DNA of 64,000 bases from Phyllobacterium sp. T1293 (GTDB lineage: Bacteria; Pseudomonadota; Alphaproteobacteria; Rhizobiales; Rhizobiaceae), in contig NZ_CP088274.1 in the NCBI RefSeq assembly GCF_020731415.2, positions 124,001 to 188,000 of the forward strand, written 5' to 3'. The translations under genes were made by a program, and so were the position numbers. The notes under the pieces are model-generated. The model did not search any database. It saw nothing but the letters and a program-made list of their open reading frames with translations, and was not told where the DNA came from. Positions 1-7,496 of the stretch are shown piece by piece. Position 1 is the first letter of the stretch; every line of letters starts with the position of its first letter.

Positions 1-111
1 GCCGCTCAAACTCCGTTGTTTCCTGGACTTTGCCGCGCCGCGGCTTCGCACCGACCTCGCGGCTCTGTCATAGCCCTAAGCCCATTATAAACCGTCGAGT
101 GGGCGCAATAC

Positions 112-126
112 TTTCATTTAATGAAA
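112..126. promoter_or_regulatory. Short inverted repeat upstream of the first hydrolase gene
   Basis: TTTCAT-TTA-ATGAAA is a perfect 6-3-6 dyad about 130 bases before the first gene, in a locally AT-rich stretch. It could be an operator, but no known consensus was recognised. Nothing else is evident in bases 1-256 apart from a strong ribosome binding site (AAGGAGG) just before the gene. Confidence 0.25.
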
Positions 127-256
127 TAATATCTTGCCAATTTGAGTAGTTCCGCGCGCCTGACGCAGCAGTTAGATGTGCTGCCGGCAGACAATGGTGT
201 TGCGGGTTCTTTGTAGCCTCGCAGACCCTCGCCCCTATTGAGAAGGAGGCAGTATA

Positions 257-1027
257 GTGGCTACGACAGAGTTTTCACAGGACCGCACGACTTCAATGCA
301 AGGAGATACCAAGGAGGCAGTGCCCGCCACAACTATTGTGCTGGTGCATGGAGCGTTTGTGGATGGTTCGGGTTGGCGAGCGGTACACGATAGACTGAAT
401 CGCGAAGGTTATCGCGTCGTGGTCGTGCAGAACGCCATCCGGTCGCTTGAGGATGATGTTGCCAATACGAGGCGCGCGATCGACGCAGCTCCAGGTAACG
501 TGATCCTTGTGGGCCACTCCTACGGTGGTGTCGTCATCTCCGAGGCGGGCAACAACCCGAAGGTCATTAGCCTGGTTTATGTGGCTGCCTTTGTCGCCGA
601 TGCGGGAGAATCGGTCCAGACGTTGACAGCCAATCATGTGCCGGGCGGATCGAAACCGCCCTTCCTGCCGACCGGCGATGGCTACATCCTGTTTGACACC
701 TCCAAATTCCCTCAAGTTTTCGGCGGCGACCTTCCTCTCGAAACGAGCAGCTTCATGGCAGCAGCGCTCAAGCCTTGGGGCATCGCATCGATGGCCGGCA
801 AAGTCACCGCCGCCGCGTGGCGTGCGAAACCCAGCTGGTATGTGGTCGCCACCGACGACAGGCTCGTCGACCCCAATCTTCAACGACAGATGGCACAGTC
901 GGCCGGCGCGCATATCGTTGAAGTCGCTGGCAGCCATGCGATCTATATGACCCAACCTGAAACAATCGCCATGACGGTTGTGCAGGCGGCGAGAGCCACA
1001 GCGGATTGTGGGCCGAACCAAGCATAG
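257..1027 (+). CDS. Alpha/beta fold hydrolase
   Basis: A 256-residue alpha/beta hydrolase, probably an esterase-like enzyme; the substrate cannot be read from sequence. An HGAF oxyanion-type segment lies near residue 31. The nucleophile elbow GHSYGG has its serine at about 88, an acidic residue lies near 200-201 (ATDDRLV), and the likely catalytic histidine is at about 227 (GSHAIY). The start is GTG at 257 with AAGGAGG upstream. The same AAGGAGGCAGT string recurs at 310-320 directly before another in-frame GTG (320), which would remove 21 poorly conserved-looking residues, so the start is uncertain. A glutathione transferase and an epoxide hydrolase follow on the same strand, which suggests a small detoxification or catabolic group. 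Confidence 0.8.
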   Translation: MATTEFSQDRTTSMQGDTKEAVPATTIVLVHGAFVDGSGWRAVHDRLNREGYRVVVVQNAIRSLEDDVANTRRAIDAAPGNVILVGHSYGGVVISEAGNNPKVISLVYVAAFVADAGESVQTLTANHVPGGSKPPFLPTGDGYILFDTSKFPQVFGGDLPLETSSFMAAALKPWGIASMAGKVTAAAWRAKPSWYVVATDDRLVDPNLQRQMAQSAGAHIVEVAGSHAIYMTQPETIAMTVVQAARATADCGPNQA

Positions 1028-1098
1028 ATACCGGATACCGCCGCACAGATAGAACGAAGCAATGATTGCCACATCCGATTAAAAAAGGACTACTCCAC

Positions 1099-1734
1099 AT
1101 GTTGACGCTTTATTACTTTCCGCATGCCTGCTCGATGGCTTCTCATGTTGCGCTGGAAGAGGCGGGAGCTGTCTTCGAATTGAAGAAGGTAAACATCCTG
1201 ACGGGCGAGCAGTTCAAACCTGACTACCGAGAGATCAACCCGCGGGCGAAGGTGCCAGCACTTCGCTTCGACCATGGTGAGGTTCTGTTGGAATCCACCG
1301 CTATCCTCGGCTGGATCGGGAATGCTTTTCCTGATCGAGCACTACTCGGCAGAGATCCGTTTGAACGAGCGCAGACAATTGCGACCTGTGCCTGGCTCTC
1401 CGGTACCGTCCATCCTACATTCACAAAGTTTTACCACCCTGAGCAGGTGGTATCGGACAAGAGCCTGTTTGCAGCCGTAAAAGCGAAAAGCAAAGAGAAC
1501 TATTGGGATCACCTCCAGGAAATGGACCGCATCATGGAAGGCCGGACGTGGATGATGGGTAGTCATTTCACTGTCGCTGACCCATATGCCCTCGTGTTCT
1601 TCTCTTGGGGACGCGATCTCGGGCTGCCGATCAGTGAACTTACCAATCTCATGACCCTGAAAGACCGTCTGATTGAGCGGCCGGCAGCTCGTCGTGTGCT
1701 TGAGAAGGAGAAGAGCGTCCTATTATCCCTGTGA
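1099..1734 (+). CDS. Glutathione S-transferase family protein
   Basis: A cytosolic glutathione transferase of 211 residues, the normal size for the family. The N-terminal thioredoxin-like half (about 1-80) starts LTLYYFPHACSMA. Its ACS motif, with cysteine near residue 11, resembles beta-class bacterial enzymes, in which a cysteine contacts glutathione. INPRAKVPAL carries the cis-proline and LLESTAI the glutathione-binding Glu-Ser. The helical C-terminal half contains FTVADPYA, the usual N-capping motif. ATG at 1099 was chosen because an AAAGGA ribosome site sits 9 bases upstream and the reading from 1066 adds an atypical leader. The electrophilic substrate is unknown. Confidence 0.88.
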   Translation: MLTLYYFPHACSMASHVALEEAGAVFELKKVNILTGEQFKPDYREINPRAKVPALRFDHGEVLLESTAILGWIGNAFPDRALLGRDPFERAQTIATCAWLSGTVHPTFTKFYHPEQVVSDKSLFAAVKAKSKENYWDHLQEMDRIMEGRTWMMGSHFTVADPYALVFFSWGRDLGLPISELTNLMTLKDRLIERPAARRVLEKEKSVLLSL

Positions 1735-1941
1735 CCCGTTGGCCGATGGGAACGGCACAATGAGTGGCGTTTTTTAAGTGGTCCGTGTTTGTTGTTGGTT
1801 TTCCGATTCAATTTCTCGTGTGGATACAGAGAACTGGCGATGAAGATGTTTCGTTTTTCTGTTGCGCAAATTGTCTCGGTGCCGAACAGTCGAAGATCGG
1901 CGGGATGGAAGTACAGAACACACAATTGAGGGAATTGCTGC

Positions 1942-3111
1942 ATGAAGCCCTTCCAGATCAGTATCGCCGACGAACAGATCGAGGACCTGAAAACACGCGT
2001 GCGCCAAACGCGCTGGCCCGGCTCGATATTTCAGGAGGGGGACGACGATGGGGTCAACCTCGCACTCGTTCAAAGGCTTGCAACACATTGGTCGGACACG
2101 TTTGATTGGCGCGCGAGGGAAGCGCAATTGAACGAGCTGCCCCAATTCACTGTCGATATTGATGGGCAACACATTCATTTCATTCACAAAAAGGGCGTGG
2201 GACCGAATGCACGGCCCCTTATATTGACACATGGCTGGCCTGGCTCCTTCGTAGAATTCGAAAGAGTAATACCGCTGTTGACGGACCCGGGCTCACACGG
2301 AGGTGATCCGCGCGACGCATTTGACGTTGTGGTGCCCTCGCTCCCTGGCTTCGGCTTCTCAGCAGCGCCAAGGCAAACTGGATTTAATGCCCGACGGGTT
2401 GCCGGACTCTGGCAGAGGCTGATGCTTCAACTTGGCTATGAGCGATATTTTGCGCAAGGCGGCGATATTGGGGCGGGGGTAACGGCCTGGCTTGGTGCTC
2501 TCTATCCGGGCTGTGTCGAAGGGATTCACTTGAATTACATCCCCGGAAGTTTTCGACCGCCATTGGGGGCGGAATATCCGGCCATTACAAGCGAGGAACA
2601 GCAATTCCTGGACCGGGCCGCAACGTTCGCGAGCGTGGAGGGTGCCTATTCACTGCTGCAGGCGACCAAGCCGCAGACGCTTTCATTCTCCCTCTCAGAT
2701 AGCCCGGTTGGTTTGCTGGGCTGGATAGCCGAAAAATTCGCGAGCTGGTCCGACTGTGACGGCGACCTGGAGACGGTAATATCAGCTGATGTGTTACTGA
2801 CGAATGTATCAATCTACTGGTTTGGAAACACCATCGACTCGTCCCTTCGGATGTACAAGGAAAATCGGCTGCGGCCTTTTTCGTTTCCGGATGTTTCCAA
2901 CGTACGCATGCCGATGTCATTCGCACGTTTCCCGAAGGAACTACCGATCCCACCGCGTTCATGGGTCGAGCGAGTATTCGATGTGCATCGATGGACAGAT
3001 ATGGCGAAGGGCGGGCATTTCGCCGCGCTTGAACAGCCCGAACTGTTAGTCCGCGATATACAGAATTCATTCCGCGCATCTGGCGTGTCGTCGCACCGCA
3101 CTCAACTGTGA
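1942..3111 (+). CDS. Epoxide hydrolase (microsomal/EHN-type)
   Basis: A 389-residue epoxide hydrolase, expected to open epoxides to diols through an ester intermediate. The first 110 residues match the EHN-type N-terminal segment (ISIADEQIEDLKTRV, then RWPGS). An alpha/beta hydrolase core follows, with HGWPGS (about 97-102) as the oxyanion region, the nucleophile Asp175 in GGDIGAG, and a C-terminal histidine at about 359 in KGGHFAALEQPE. Having Asp rather than Ser as nucleophile separates it from esterases. The start has GAGGGAA upstream. It lies 207 bases after the glutathione transferase gene. Epoxide hydrolases and glutathione transferases both handle electrophiles, so the pairing is sensible, but the substrate is not known. 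Confidence 0.87.
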   Translation: MKPFQISIADEQIEDLKTRVRQTRWPGSIFQEGDDDGVNLALVQRLATHWSDTFDWRAREAQLNELPQFTVDIDGQHIHFIHKKGVGPNARPLILTHGWPGSFVEFERVIPLLTDPGSHGGDPRDAFDVVVPSLPGFGFSAAPRQTGFNARRVAGLWQRLMLQLGYERYFAQGGDIGAGVTAWLGALYPGCVEGIHLNYIPGSFRPPLGAEYPAITSEEQQFLDRAATFASVEGAYSLLQATKPQTLSFSLSDSPVGLLGWIAEKFASWSDCDGDLETVISADVLLTNVSIYWFGNTIDSSLRMYKENRLRPFSFPDVSNVRMPMSFARFPKELPIPPRSWVERVFDVHRWTDMAKGGHFAALEQPELLVRDIQNSFRASGVSSHRTQL

Positions 3112-3155
3112 GACGTGAATTGTCCCTATTTCAACATATTGGAGTTGCAGTAAAA

Positions 3156-3254
3156 ATGAGAGGCCCTGAAGCGTACCAAAAGCAACTTTTAGGTATCGCT
3201 GCCAACTACGGATGCATAAACGGCGGCTTTCGAGATCATCAAGATTGTGTTTGA
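3156..3254 (+). other. Possible 32-residue ORF in the 3112-3496 intergenic region
   Basis: The 385-base gap after the epoxide hydrolase holds a short ATG ORF starting MRGPEAYQKQLLGIAANYG, with GGAG 11 bases upstream and an end at TGA. The reading is protein-like, but no family was recognised. It could be the N-terminal remnant of a degraded gene or chance. No terminator, RNA gene or other reading was convincing in the rest of the gap. Confidence 0.2.
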
Positions 3255-3496
3255 AAGACCATTATTGGGAGCTGTCGACCGTTCACAGGGCTTCCGCGGC
3301 AGCTATCTCCCTTAATTCGACAAAAGCTGCCCGATTGGAACCGGCCCCATCTCGGTCGTTGAGTGACAATAGCTATATTGCCAATACTACCTATCATCTC
3401 ATAGCTGGGCGCGTCGTGACCTACCAGACAACCCCCATTGCCATGTTTCGCCATTGGCTCGGGCGCACATCACTTTGAATGGCGTCTGTTCATGGA

Positions 3497-4375
3497 TTAC
3501 CCGCTAATGATTTTGGTTAAGTCGGCCAGAAATTTTTCGTCTTCTGTCTGATCAACCATCTGTGGTGGCTCGTAGCGATCCATCACCTCGAGCAGATAGG
3601 AAGCGAGTTTTTCGTCGCCACGGGCTAGGTGTGCTTCCCACCGATGCATCAGCACTTCGTAGGTGATGATGTGGTGAAAGCCAGCCTGTGCGTATCGATA
3701 GAGCCCCTTCAGAACAGCGTGCATTGCCGTTGCGTCTTCGGCATTTTCCAGCACAGGGTAAATATCATCAATATTACACAGCGGGCCGATTGCAGTCACG
3801 AGGCCGAGCGTTGACCAGACTGTGTTTGTGACCAACATATGATTTGCCAGAGAAGATGGGTCGATGCGCAGATAGATCAGGGCCAAGAGCAGGATTTCAG
3901 CTGTCCAGATATCCTGCGACCTGTCGTTGCCAATGTCTGGCCAGTATTGCCCCAGCGGAGCCGTCTTGCCTGTCGCAAACCAACTCACGGCTGCGTGCCT
4001 GAATAGATTACGCAGCGCTGCCTGTTCATCTTGTGGCCAAGACAGTAAGCCCAGTCTGGCAATCTGATCGGGCAACGAAGGACTCAAGCACGTGTCAAAT
4101 ATGGCACATTCAAGCGCGCGCGGTAGCCAATACCGGAATGTGGCAAGGCCGCTGGAACAATTGGGATGCTCAAGGTAGATTGGCGAAAAACTAGCGTATT
4201 CTGCCTTACGAATATTGCTCTGACCGCATAATTGTTCCTCTACCGTGAAGTACTGCCGACAGAAACCTCGTGCAGTCCGATAGGACGAGAACATCTCATA
4301 GACCTCGTCCAGACATGCTTTCGCGTCTGGACCAGAATTGTCGAATGCTAAAAACAAGCGCGCATTGGTTTTCAT
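3497..4375 (-). CDS. Hypothetical protein (292 aa)
   Basis: No family was recognised. The protein is soluble-looking, with no signal peptide, and appears mostly alpha-helical. It has scattered cysteines (about seven), an aromatic-rich middle (WFATGKTAPLGQYWPDIG), and a hydrophobic helical segment around residues 160-195 that is too interrupted by polar residues to be a clear membrane span. Base composition is less GC-rich than that of the flanking metabolic genes. It stands alone between the epoxide hydrolase and repC and is transcribed leftward. The AT-rich block at 4436-4520 lies upstream and may hold its promoter. It might be a replicon-associated accessory gene; this is inference from position only. 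Confidence 0.6.
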   Translation of the reverse strand: MKTNARLFLAFDNSGPDAKACLDEVYEMFSSYRTARGFCRQYFTVEEQLCGQSNIRKAEYASFSPIYLEHPNCSSGLATFRYWLPRALECAIFDTCLSPSLPDQIARLGLLSWPQDEQAALRNLFRHAAVSWFATGKTAPLGQYWPDIGNDRSQDIWTAEILLLALIYLRIDPSSLANHMLVTNTVWSTLGLVTAIGPLCNIDDIYPVLENAEDATAMHAVLKGLYRYAQAGFHHIITYEVLMHRWEAHLARGDEKLASYLLEVMDRYEPPQMVDQTEDEKFLADLTKIISG

Positions 4376-4482
4376 AGAGACAGCCTATGGGAAGCGTGAC
4401 GGAAGTGAATGCTCGTACCCACCTTGGCCGCCCGAATTACTCTCTTTAATACAGAATTATCGTTGTTTTTATTACTTTATTC

Positions 4483-4504
4483 CATTTATCACGCATTTAT
4501 TACG
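4483..4504. repeat. Tandem 11-bp direct repeat in an AT-rich intergenic region
   Basis: CATTTATCACG is followed immediately by CATTTATTACG (10 of 11 identical) within a strongly AT-rich block (about 4436-4520). The 529-base gene-free stretch 4376-4904 lies between the unrecognised gene and the end of repC. Two tandem copies of one helical turn resemble iterons or a protein-binding array, but replication of repABC replicons normally initiates inside repC, so an origin role is not implied. Nothing else in 4376-4904 could be assigned. Confidence 0.4.
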
Positions 4505-4904
4505 GTATTAGCTTCGTCATTGTGGACTCCTAGTTAAAGGGTTGGTTGGGAGTTATCCCGTCTTGTCCTACTGTCGGGTCTGATTGAGCTCTGTGGCCGT
4601 CCAAGTTCCCGATCTGCACCCAATCCCCGCGCTTACTCACCTCTACAGGTCTGATTTCAATGTGTTTTCTGGAACTCCCCGCCCTCTCCACGTTCCCGCT
4701 TCATTCTCCTGCTCACCTTGTTTTCGCTTTATCGGCATATATAACTGTTCATTTTCTGATAACTTTCTAGTTTGTACAAAACAGCAAAATTCGGGTTGGT
4801 ATTGCCGATATTCCAGTGGCCCCAATACCGGATAGGCCATGGGTTTCGTCCGCACAGGACTGACCGCGCAGTTTTGGTTGGTTGTTCGCGTATGAGCCAC
4901 CCCC

Positions 4905-6290
4905 TCACTTTTCTTTGACAATTCTGACGTGTTGGCCATTTGCGCGCAGCTGGGCAAGCAGCATGGGCCAGACGGAGAATTCGCCGTTTGCGGCTTTGTC
5001 GGTGAGAGATCTGAGATAACCGCCGGCAGAATTGATCTGATCGGCCCTTTGCAGGATGCAGGCCATGGCGATGGCGGCGTTTTCCTGGCCAAGCACCGAG
5101 CAGGCTTCCTCGTAGGCGGATGGGCTGACACCGAGCATGGAGCGCACGACAATGGCGGCGCCCATCAGTTCGGACCAGCTGGCAAGGCCGTTCCTGGCAT
5201 AGGCTGCTATATCGGGGCAAGCCTGACGGACAAGACCGAGCGGAACCGGCTTTGCATCAAAGGCGGAGGCAAAAGCCTCGCTGGCGGGCAAATCAGCGGG
5301 TTCTACCGCAGCACGACCCGCCGGGCCAGTTGCCACAGCCGCCAGCCGCCCTGCCCTGTCAGGGTTTTCTGATCCTGTATTGCTTGTTTCAACCTCTGTC
5401 GTTTTAGCAGGCACATCCGGTGCAGTGTTTGGCACGTGGGTTTGGCCTTGGGTTTTTCTGAAGCCGGGTTCAAGTTCAGAAGTGGATTTTGTATTTGAAT
5501 TTTGTTTGTGGCGCTCAGAATGAGACTCTCTGGCGCTTGTTTGTCGTAAATTCAGCTTATCCTGCAACAACTTGCAGATCTCCAGCTGGATGCACTCAAG
5601 CCCGTCCACAACTGGCTCCAGATCGCGGATCGTTGCCTGGCGCGGAATATCATCCATCACCGCGCGAAACGCCGTGTAGTGGCCGCTCCAGTCGATTTCT
5701 GGCATTTCCTCAAAGCCAAGCTCGATCAGCTTGACGATATCACGGCGCAGCAGCGTCACCTTTTCCTTCATCAGCTTCAGCTGCAGCCGTTCAGAGCGCA
5801 CGTCTTCGGCCATCGCCTCGAACTCCTGGGCGCGCACCACCAGCGGGGCCAGCGAGAAGCCAAATGCCTCACCGCCCTCCCCTGTCCCTGTCGCCCCTGT
5901 TCGTGGCTTGCGCGCATAGCGCTTGCCATTGGGGCTGTCTTTACGAAAGATCAGGCCGGTTTCCACCAGCGCGCTCAAATGCCGGCGCAGGGTTGCCGGT
6001 GCCATGCCATGGGCGCGCAATGACAGTTGCGCATTGGATGGAAACACCACCAGCCCGCTCGTCTCACTCAGTTCATTGTGCGGATAGAACGTCAAAAGCG
6101 CATTCAGCACCACCAGCGCCCGGTCGGAAATCCCGATCAGCGCCCTTGCCTCGCACAATGCGCGAAACAGTTTCCATTTGTCGACCGAAGCCTCTGGATC
6201 GACCTCCATCGCGCTGGCCTGCGTTGCCAGCATGCCAAGCGACAGCGATCGCCGCCCAAAGGGCGTCGTGAATGCATTCCCCGACTGCAT
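4905..6290 (-). CDS. repC: RepC replication initiator
   Basis: RepC initiates replication of repABC replicons; in this family the origin usually lies within the repC gene itself. The 461-residue protein starts with the typical MQSG(N)...TPFGRRSLSLGML leader. An N-terminal winged-helix region follows (about 40-160; NAQLSLRAHGMAPATLRRHLSALVETGLIFRKDSPNGKRYARK), with its predicted helix-turn-helix near 95-135. The low-complexity linker (about 255-340) is rich in Thr, Pro and Ala. The C-terminal block GGYLRSLTDKAANGEFSV ends with a short basic tail. The ATG at 6290 has GAGGA just upstream. The gene sits 158 bases downstream of repB, and the gap carries the candidate antisense RNA that would limit its expression. 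Confidence 0.95.
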   Translation of the reverse strand: MQSGNAFTTPFGRRSLSLGMLATQASAMEVDPEASVDKWKLFRALCEARALIGISDRALVVLNALLTFYPHNELSETSGLVVFPSNAQLSLRAHGMAPATLRRHLSALVETGLIFRKDSPNGKRYARKPRTGATGTGEGGEAFGFSLAPLVVRAQEFEAMAEDVRSERLQLKLMKEKVTLLRRDIVKLIELGFEEMPEIDWSGHYTAFRAVMDDIPRQATIRDLEPVVDGLECIQLEICKLLQDKLNLRQTSARESHSERHKQNSNTKSTSELEPGFRKTQGQTHVPNTAPDVPAKTTEVETSNTGSENPDRAGRLAAVATGPAGRAAVEPADLPASEAFASAFDAKPVPLGLVRQACPDIAAYARNGLASWSELMGAAIVVRSMLGVSPSAYEEACSVLGQENAAIAMACILQRADQINSAGGYLRSLTDKAANGEFSVWPMLLAQLRANGQHVRIVKEK

Positions 6291-6349
6291 CGTCCTCTAC
6301 CTTTCAATAGGCAAAAGATCTCCGCTCGCCCAAACGACGCCAATTACTC

Positions 6350-6378
6350 TTGACACTGATTCCCGGAAATGCGATTCT
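6350..6378 (+). promoter_or_regulatory. Candidate promoter of the repABC counter-transcribed RNA
   Basis: TTGACA (6350-6355) is a perfect -35 hexamer, 17 bases from GATTCT (6373-6378), a weak -10. It points rightward, against repABC transcription, in the repB-repC gap where repABC replicons encode their antisense RNA. Confidence 0.6.
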
Positions 6379-6384
6379 CGATCC

Positions 6385-6440
6385 TGCTAGAGATATGAGA
6401 GAAGCCTTCCAAGACAGAGATGTTTAGGTGGGCTTTTTTC
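6385..6440 (+). ncRNA. Candidate counter-transcribed RNA (incompatibility RNA) of repABC
   Basis: repABC replicons carry a small antisense RNA between repB and repC that represses repC and acts as an incompatibility factor. Here the gap has a rightward promoter (TTGACA, 17 bp, GATTCT), a transcript of roughly 55 bases, and a terminator hairpin. The hairpin arms are AAGCCTTCC (6402-6410) and GGTGGGCTT (6427-6435), with a 16-base loop, one wobble and one mismatch, followed by a T-rich tail. Size, place and direction all fit the family. The exact 5' end is inferred from promoter spacing. Confidence 0.65.
6402..6440 (+). terminator. Intrinsic terminator of the counter-transcribed RNA
   Basis: The stem AAGCCTTCC/GGTGGGCTT with a 16-base loop is followed by TTTTTC and TTTT. 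It reads rightward, opposite to the rep genes. Confidence 0.6.
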
Positions 6441-6448
6441 TTTTGCGG

Positions 6449-7414
6449 TTAATCTCCTGTTTTTCCTACTGTTTCCGATTCCCTGAAGGCTCGATAGAGT
6501 TCGTCAAGGTTATCGGCAATATACGCACCGAAACGAGAGGCATTCTTGGCTTTCAAGGCCAGCGTAAAGCTCTTGCCCGTATCTTTAATCTCAGCATTGA
6601 GCAATTTATCCTTGGCGGCCCATGTTTTTGCCTTTGGTGTGTTTGGTTTTTGCACAGACCGTTTTGACTCATTCAGAAAGTCAAAGAGCCGCGTAAAACG
6701 TTCATCGCTGGCTTCCGTCGCAAATTCAGCAGACTTCACAAAATCAGCTGCCCTTGCTTGGTTGCCGGGCTGTTCGAGAAACTTGGACAATTGCCACCAT
6801 CTGTCCCGCCCGGTTGCTTTGGCCGCGCCAATAGCAAGCACAATGCTCTCTGGAATATAGGTGGAGACAGATTGCATCTTGGAGAATGTCGTCGGATCAA
6901 GCGTCAAAGCAGATTTGACGACGGAATGATCATAGCCAAGATCCGCAAGACGTTTGGCAAACAATGTCCGCTCGATAAAAGACAGGTTCTGGCGTGCGGC
7001 ATTTTCCTGCCCCTGCGCGATCACATGGTCCTGATCAGCCATCGGCTTGACGACAGCCCGGACGTGCTTGTTTAACTGCCGGGCAGCTTTGACACGGCGA
7101 TGACCGAAAACAATCTGATAGCGTCCAGATATTGAAGGATGCGGTCGGACAAGGATTGGTGAATCCTGTCCCCTCTCCGCAATCGCCGTAAGAAGTTCCT
7201 GAAATGCCTGGTCATCCTCTTCAATCCGATCTGAGACGAATGAACTTTCAATCAGATCAGGATCAAGCTCAACAACACTGCCCTTGGCGAGTTCTTCAAA
7301 TGAGCTCTTGATTGATCGCGACGCGCCGGTCACCACATAGGACAGCGCCTCGTTGCGCTCAGTTTGCACGGGCGCTGGATTCATCACGCTGCTGAAAACA
7401 TCCTTACGGGCCAT
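6449..7414 (-). CDS. repB: RepB partition protein (ParB family)
   Basis: RepB is the centromere-binding partner of RepA in replicon segregation. The 321-residue length is usual. The ParB N-terminal domain spans about 50-145; within it GRYQIVFGHRRVKAARQL is the conserved ParB box region, and the stretch QENAARQNLSFIERTLFAKRL leads into the helix-turn-helix (KSALTLDPTTFSKMQSV, about 165-185). A C-terminal dimerisation region follows. The ATG is 82 bases downstream of repA, and the gap contains a perfect parS-like palindrome. The reading frame is intact and it sits in the canonical repA-repB-repC order. Confidence 0.95.
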   Translation of the reverse strand: MARKDVFSSVMNPAPVQTERNEALSYVVTGASRSIKSSFEELAKGSVVELDPDLIESSFVSDRIEEDDQAFQELLTAIAERGQDSPILVRPHPSISGRYQIVFGHRRVKAARQLNKHVRAVVKPMADQDHVIAQGQENAARQNLSFIERTLFAKRLADLGYDHSVVKSALTLDPTTFSKMQSVSTYIPESIVLAIGAAKATGRDRWWQLSKFLEQPGNQARAADFVKSAEFATEASDERFTRLFDFLNESKRSVQKPNTPKAKTWAAKDKLLNAEIKDTGKSFTLALKAKNASRFGAYIADNLDELYRAFRESETVGKTGD

Positions 7415-7469
7415 CTATTCGCTTCCACTCTCAGTCATGCAATTGATTTTTCTAGCGAAAAGCTGTGTT

Positions 7470-7483
7470 TTTACTGCAGTAAA
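7470..7483. promoter_or_regulatory. parS-like palindrome between repA and repB
   Basis: TTTACTGCAGTAAA is a perfect 14-bp palindrome in the repA-repB gap. A one-base variant (TTTACTGCGGTAAA) lies upstream of repA at 8929-8942. Short GC-centred palindromes of this kind within or next to repABC are the expected binding sites of RepB. Confidence 0.75.
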
Positions 7484-7496
7484 TCCCATATTCATC

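Noticed and set aside
293..1072. A 259-codon open frame on the - strand opposite the first alpha/beta hydrolase
   Set aside because: The + strand reading has a complete catalytic motif set and a strong ribosome site; the antisense reading has neither.
3212..3478. An 88-codon + strand frame in the 3112-3496 gap
   Set aside because: There is no ribosome site, low-complexity Ser/Arg content and no family resemblance.
4584..4835. An 83-codon + strand frame in the gap after repC
   Set aside because: There is no ribosome site and the Ser/Pro/Cys composition looks random; the overlapping - strand frame is no better.
4376..4904. Replication origin in the AT-rich gap after repC
   Set aside because: repABC replicons usually initiate within repC, and two tandem repeats alone are not enough; it was kept only as a repeat.
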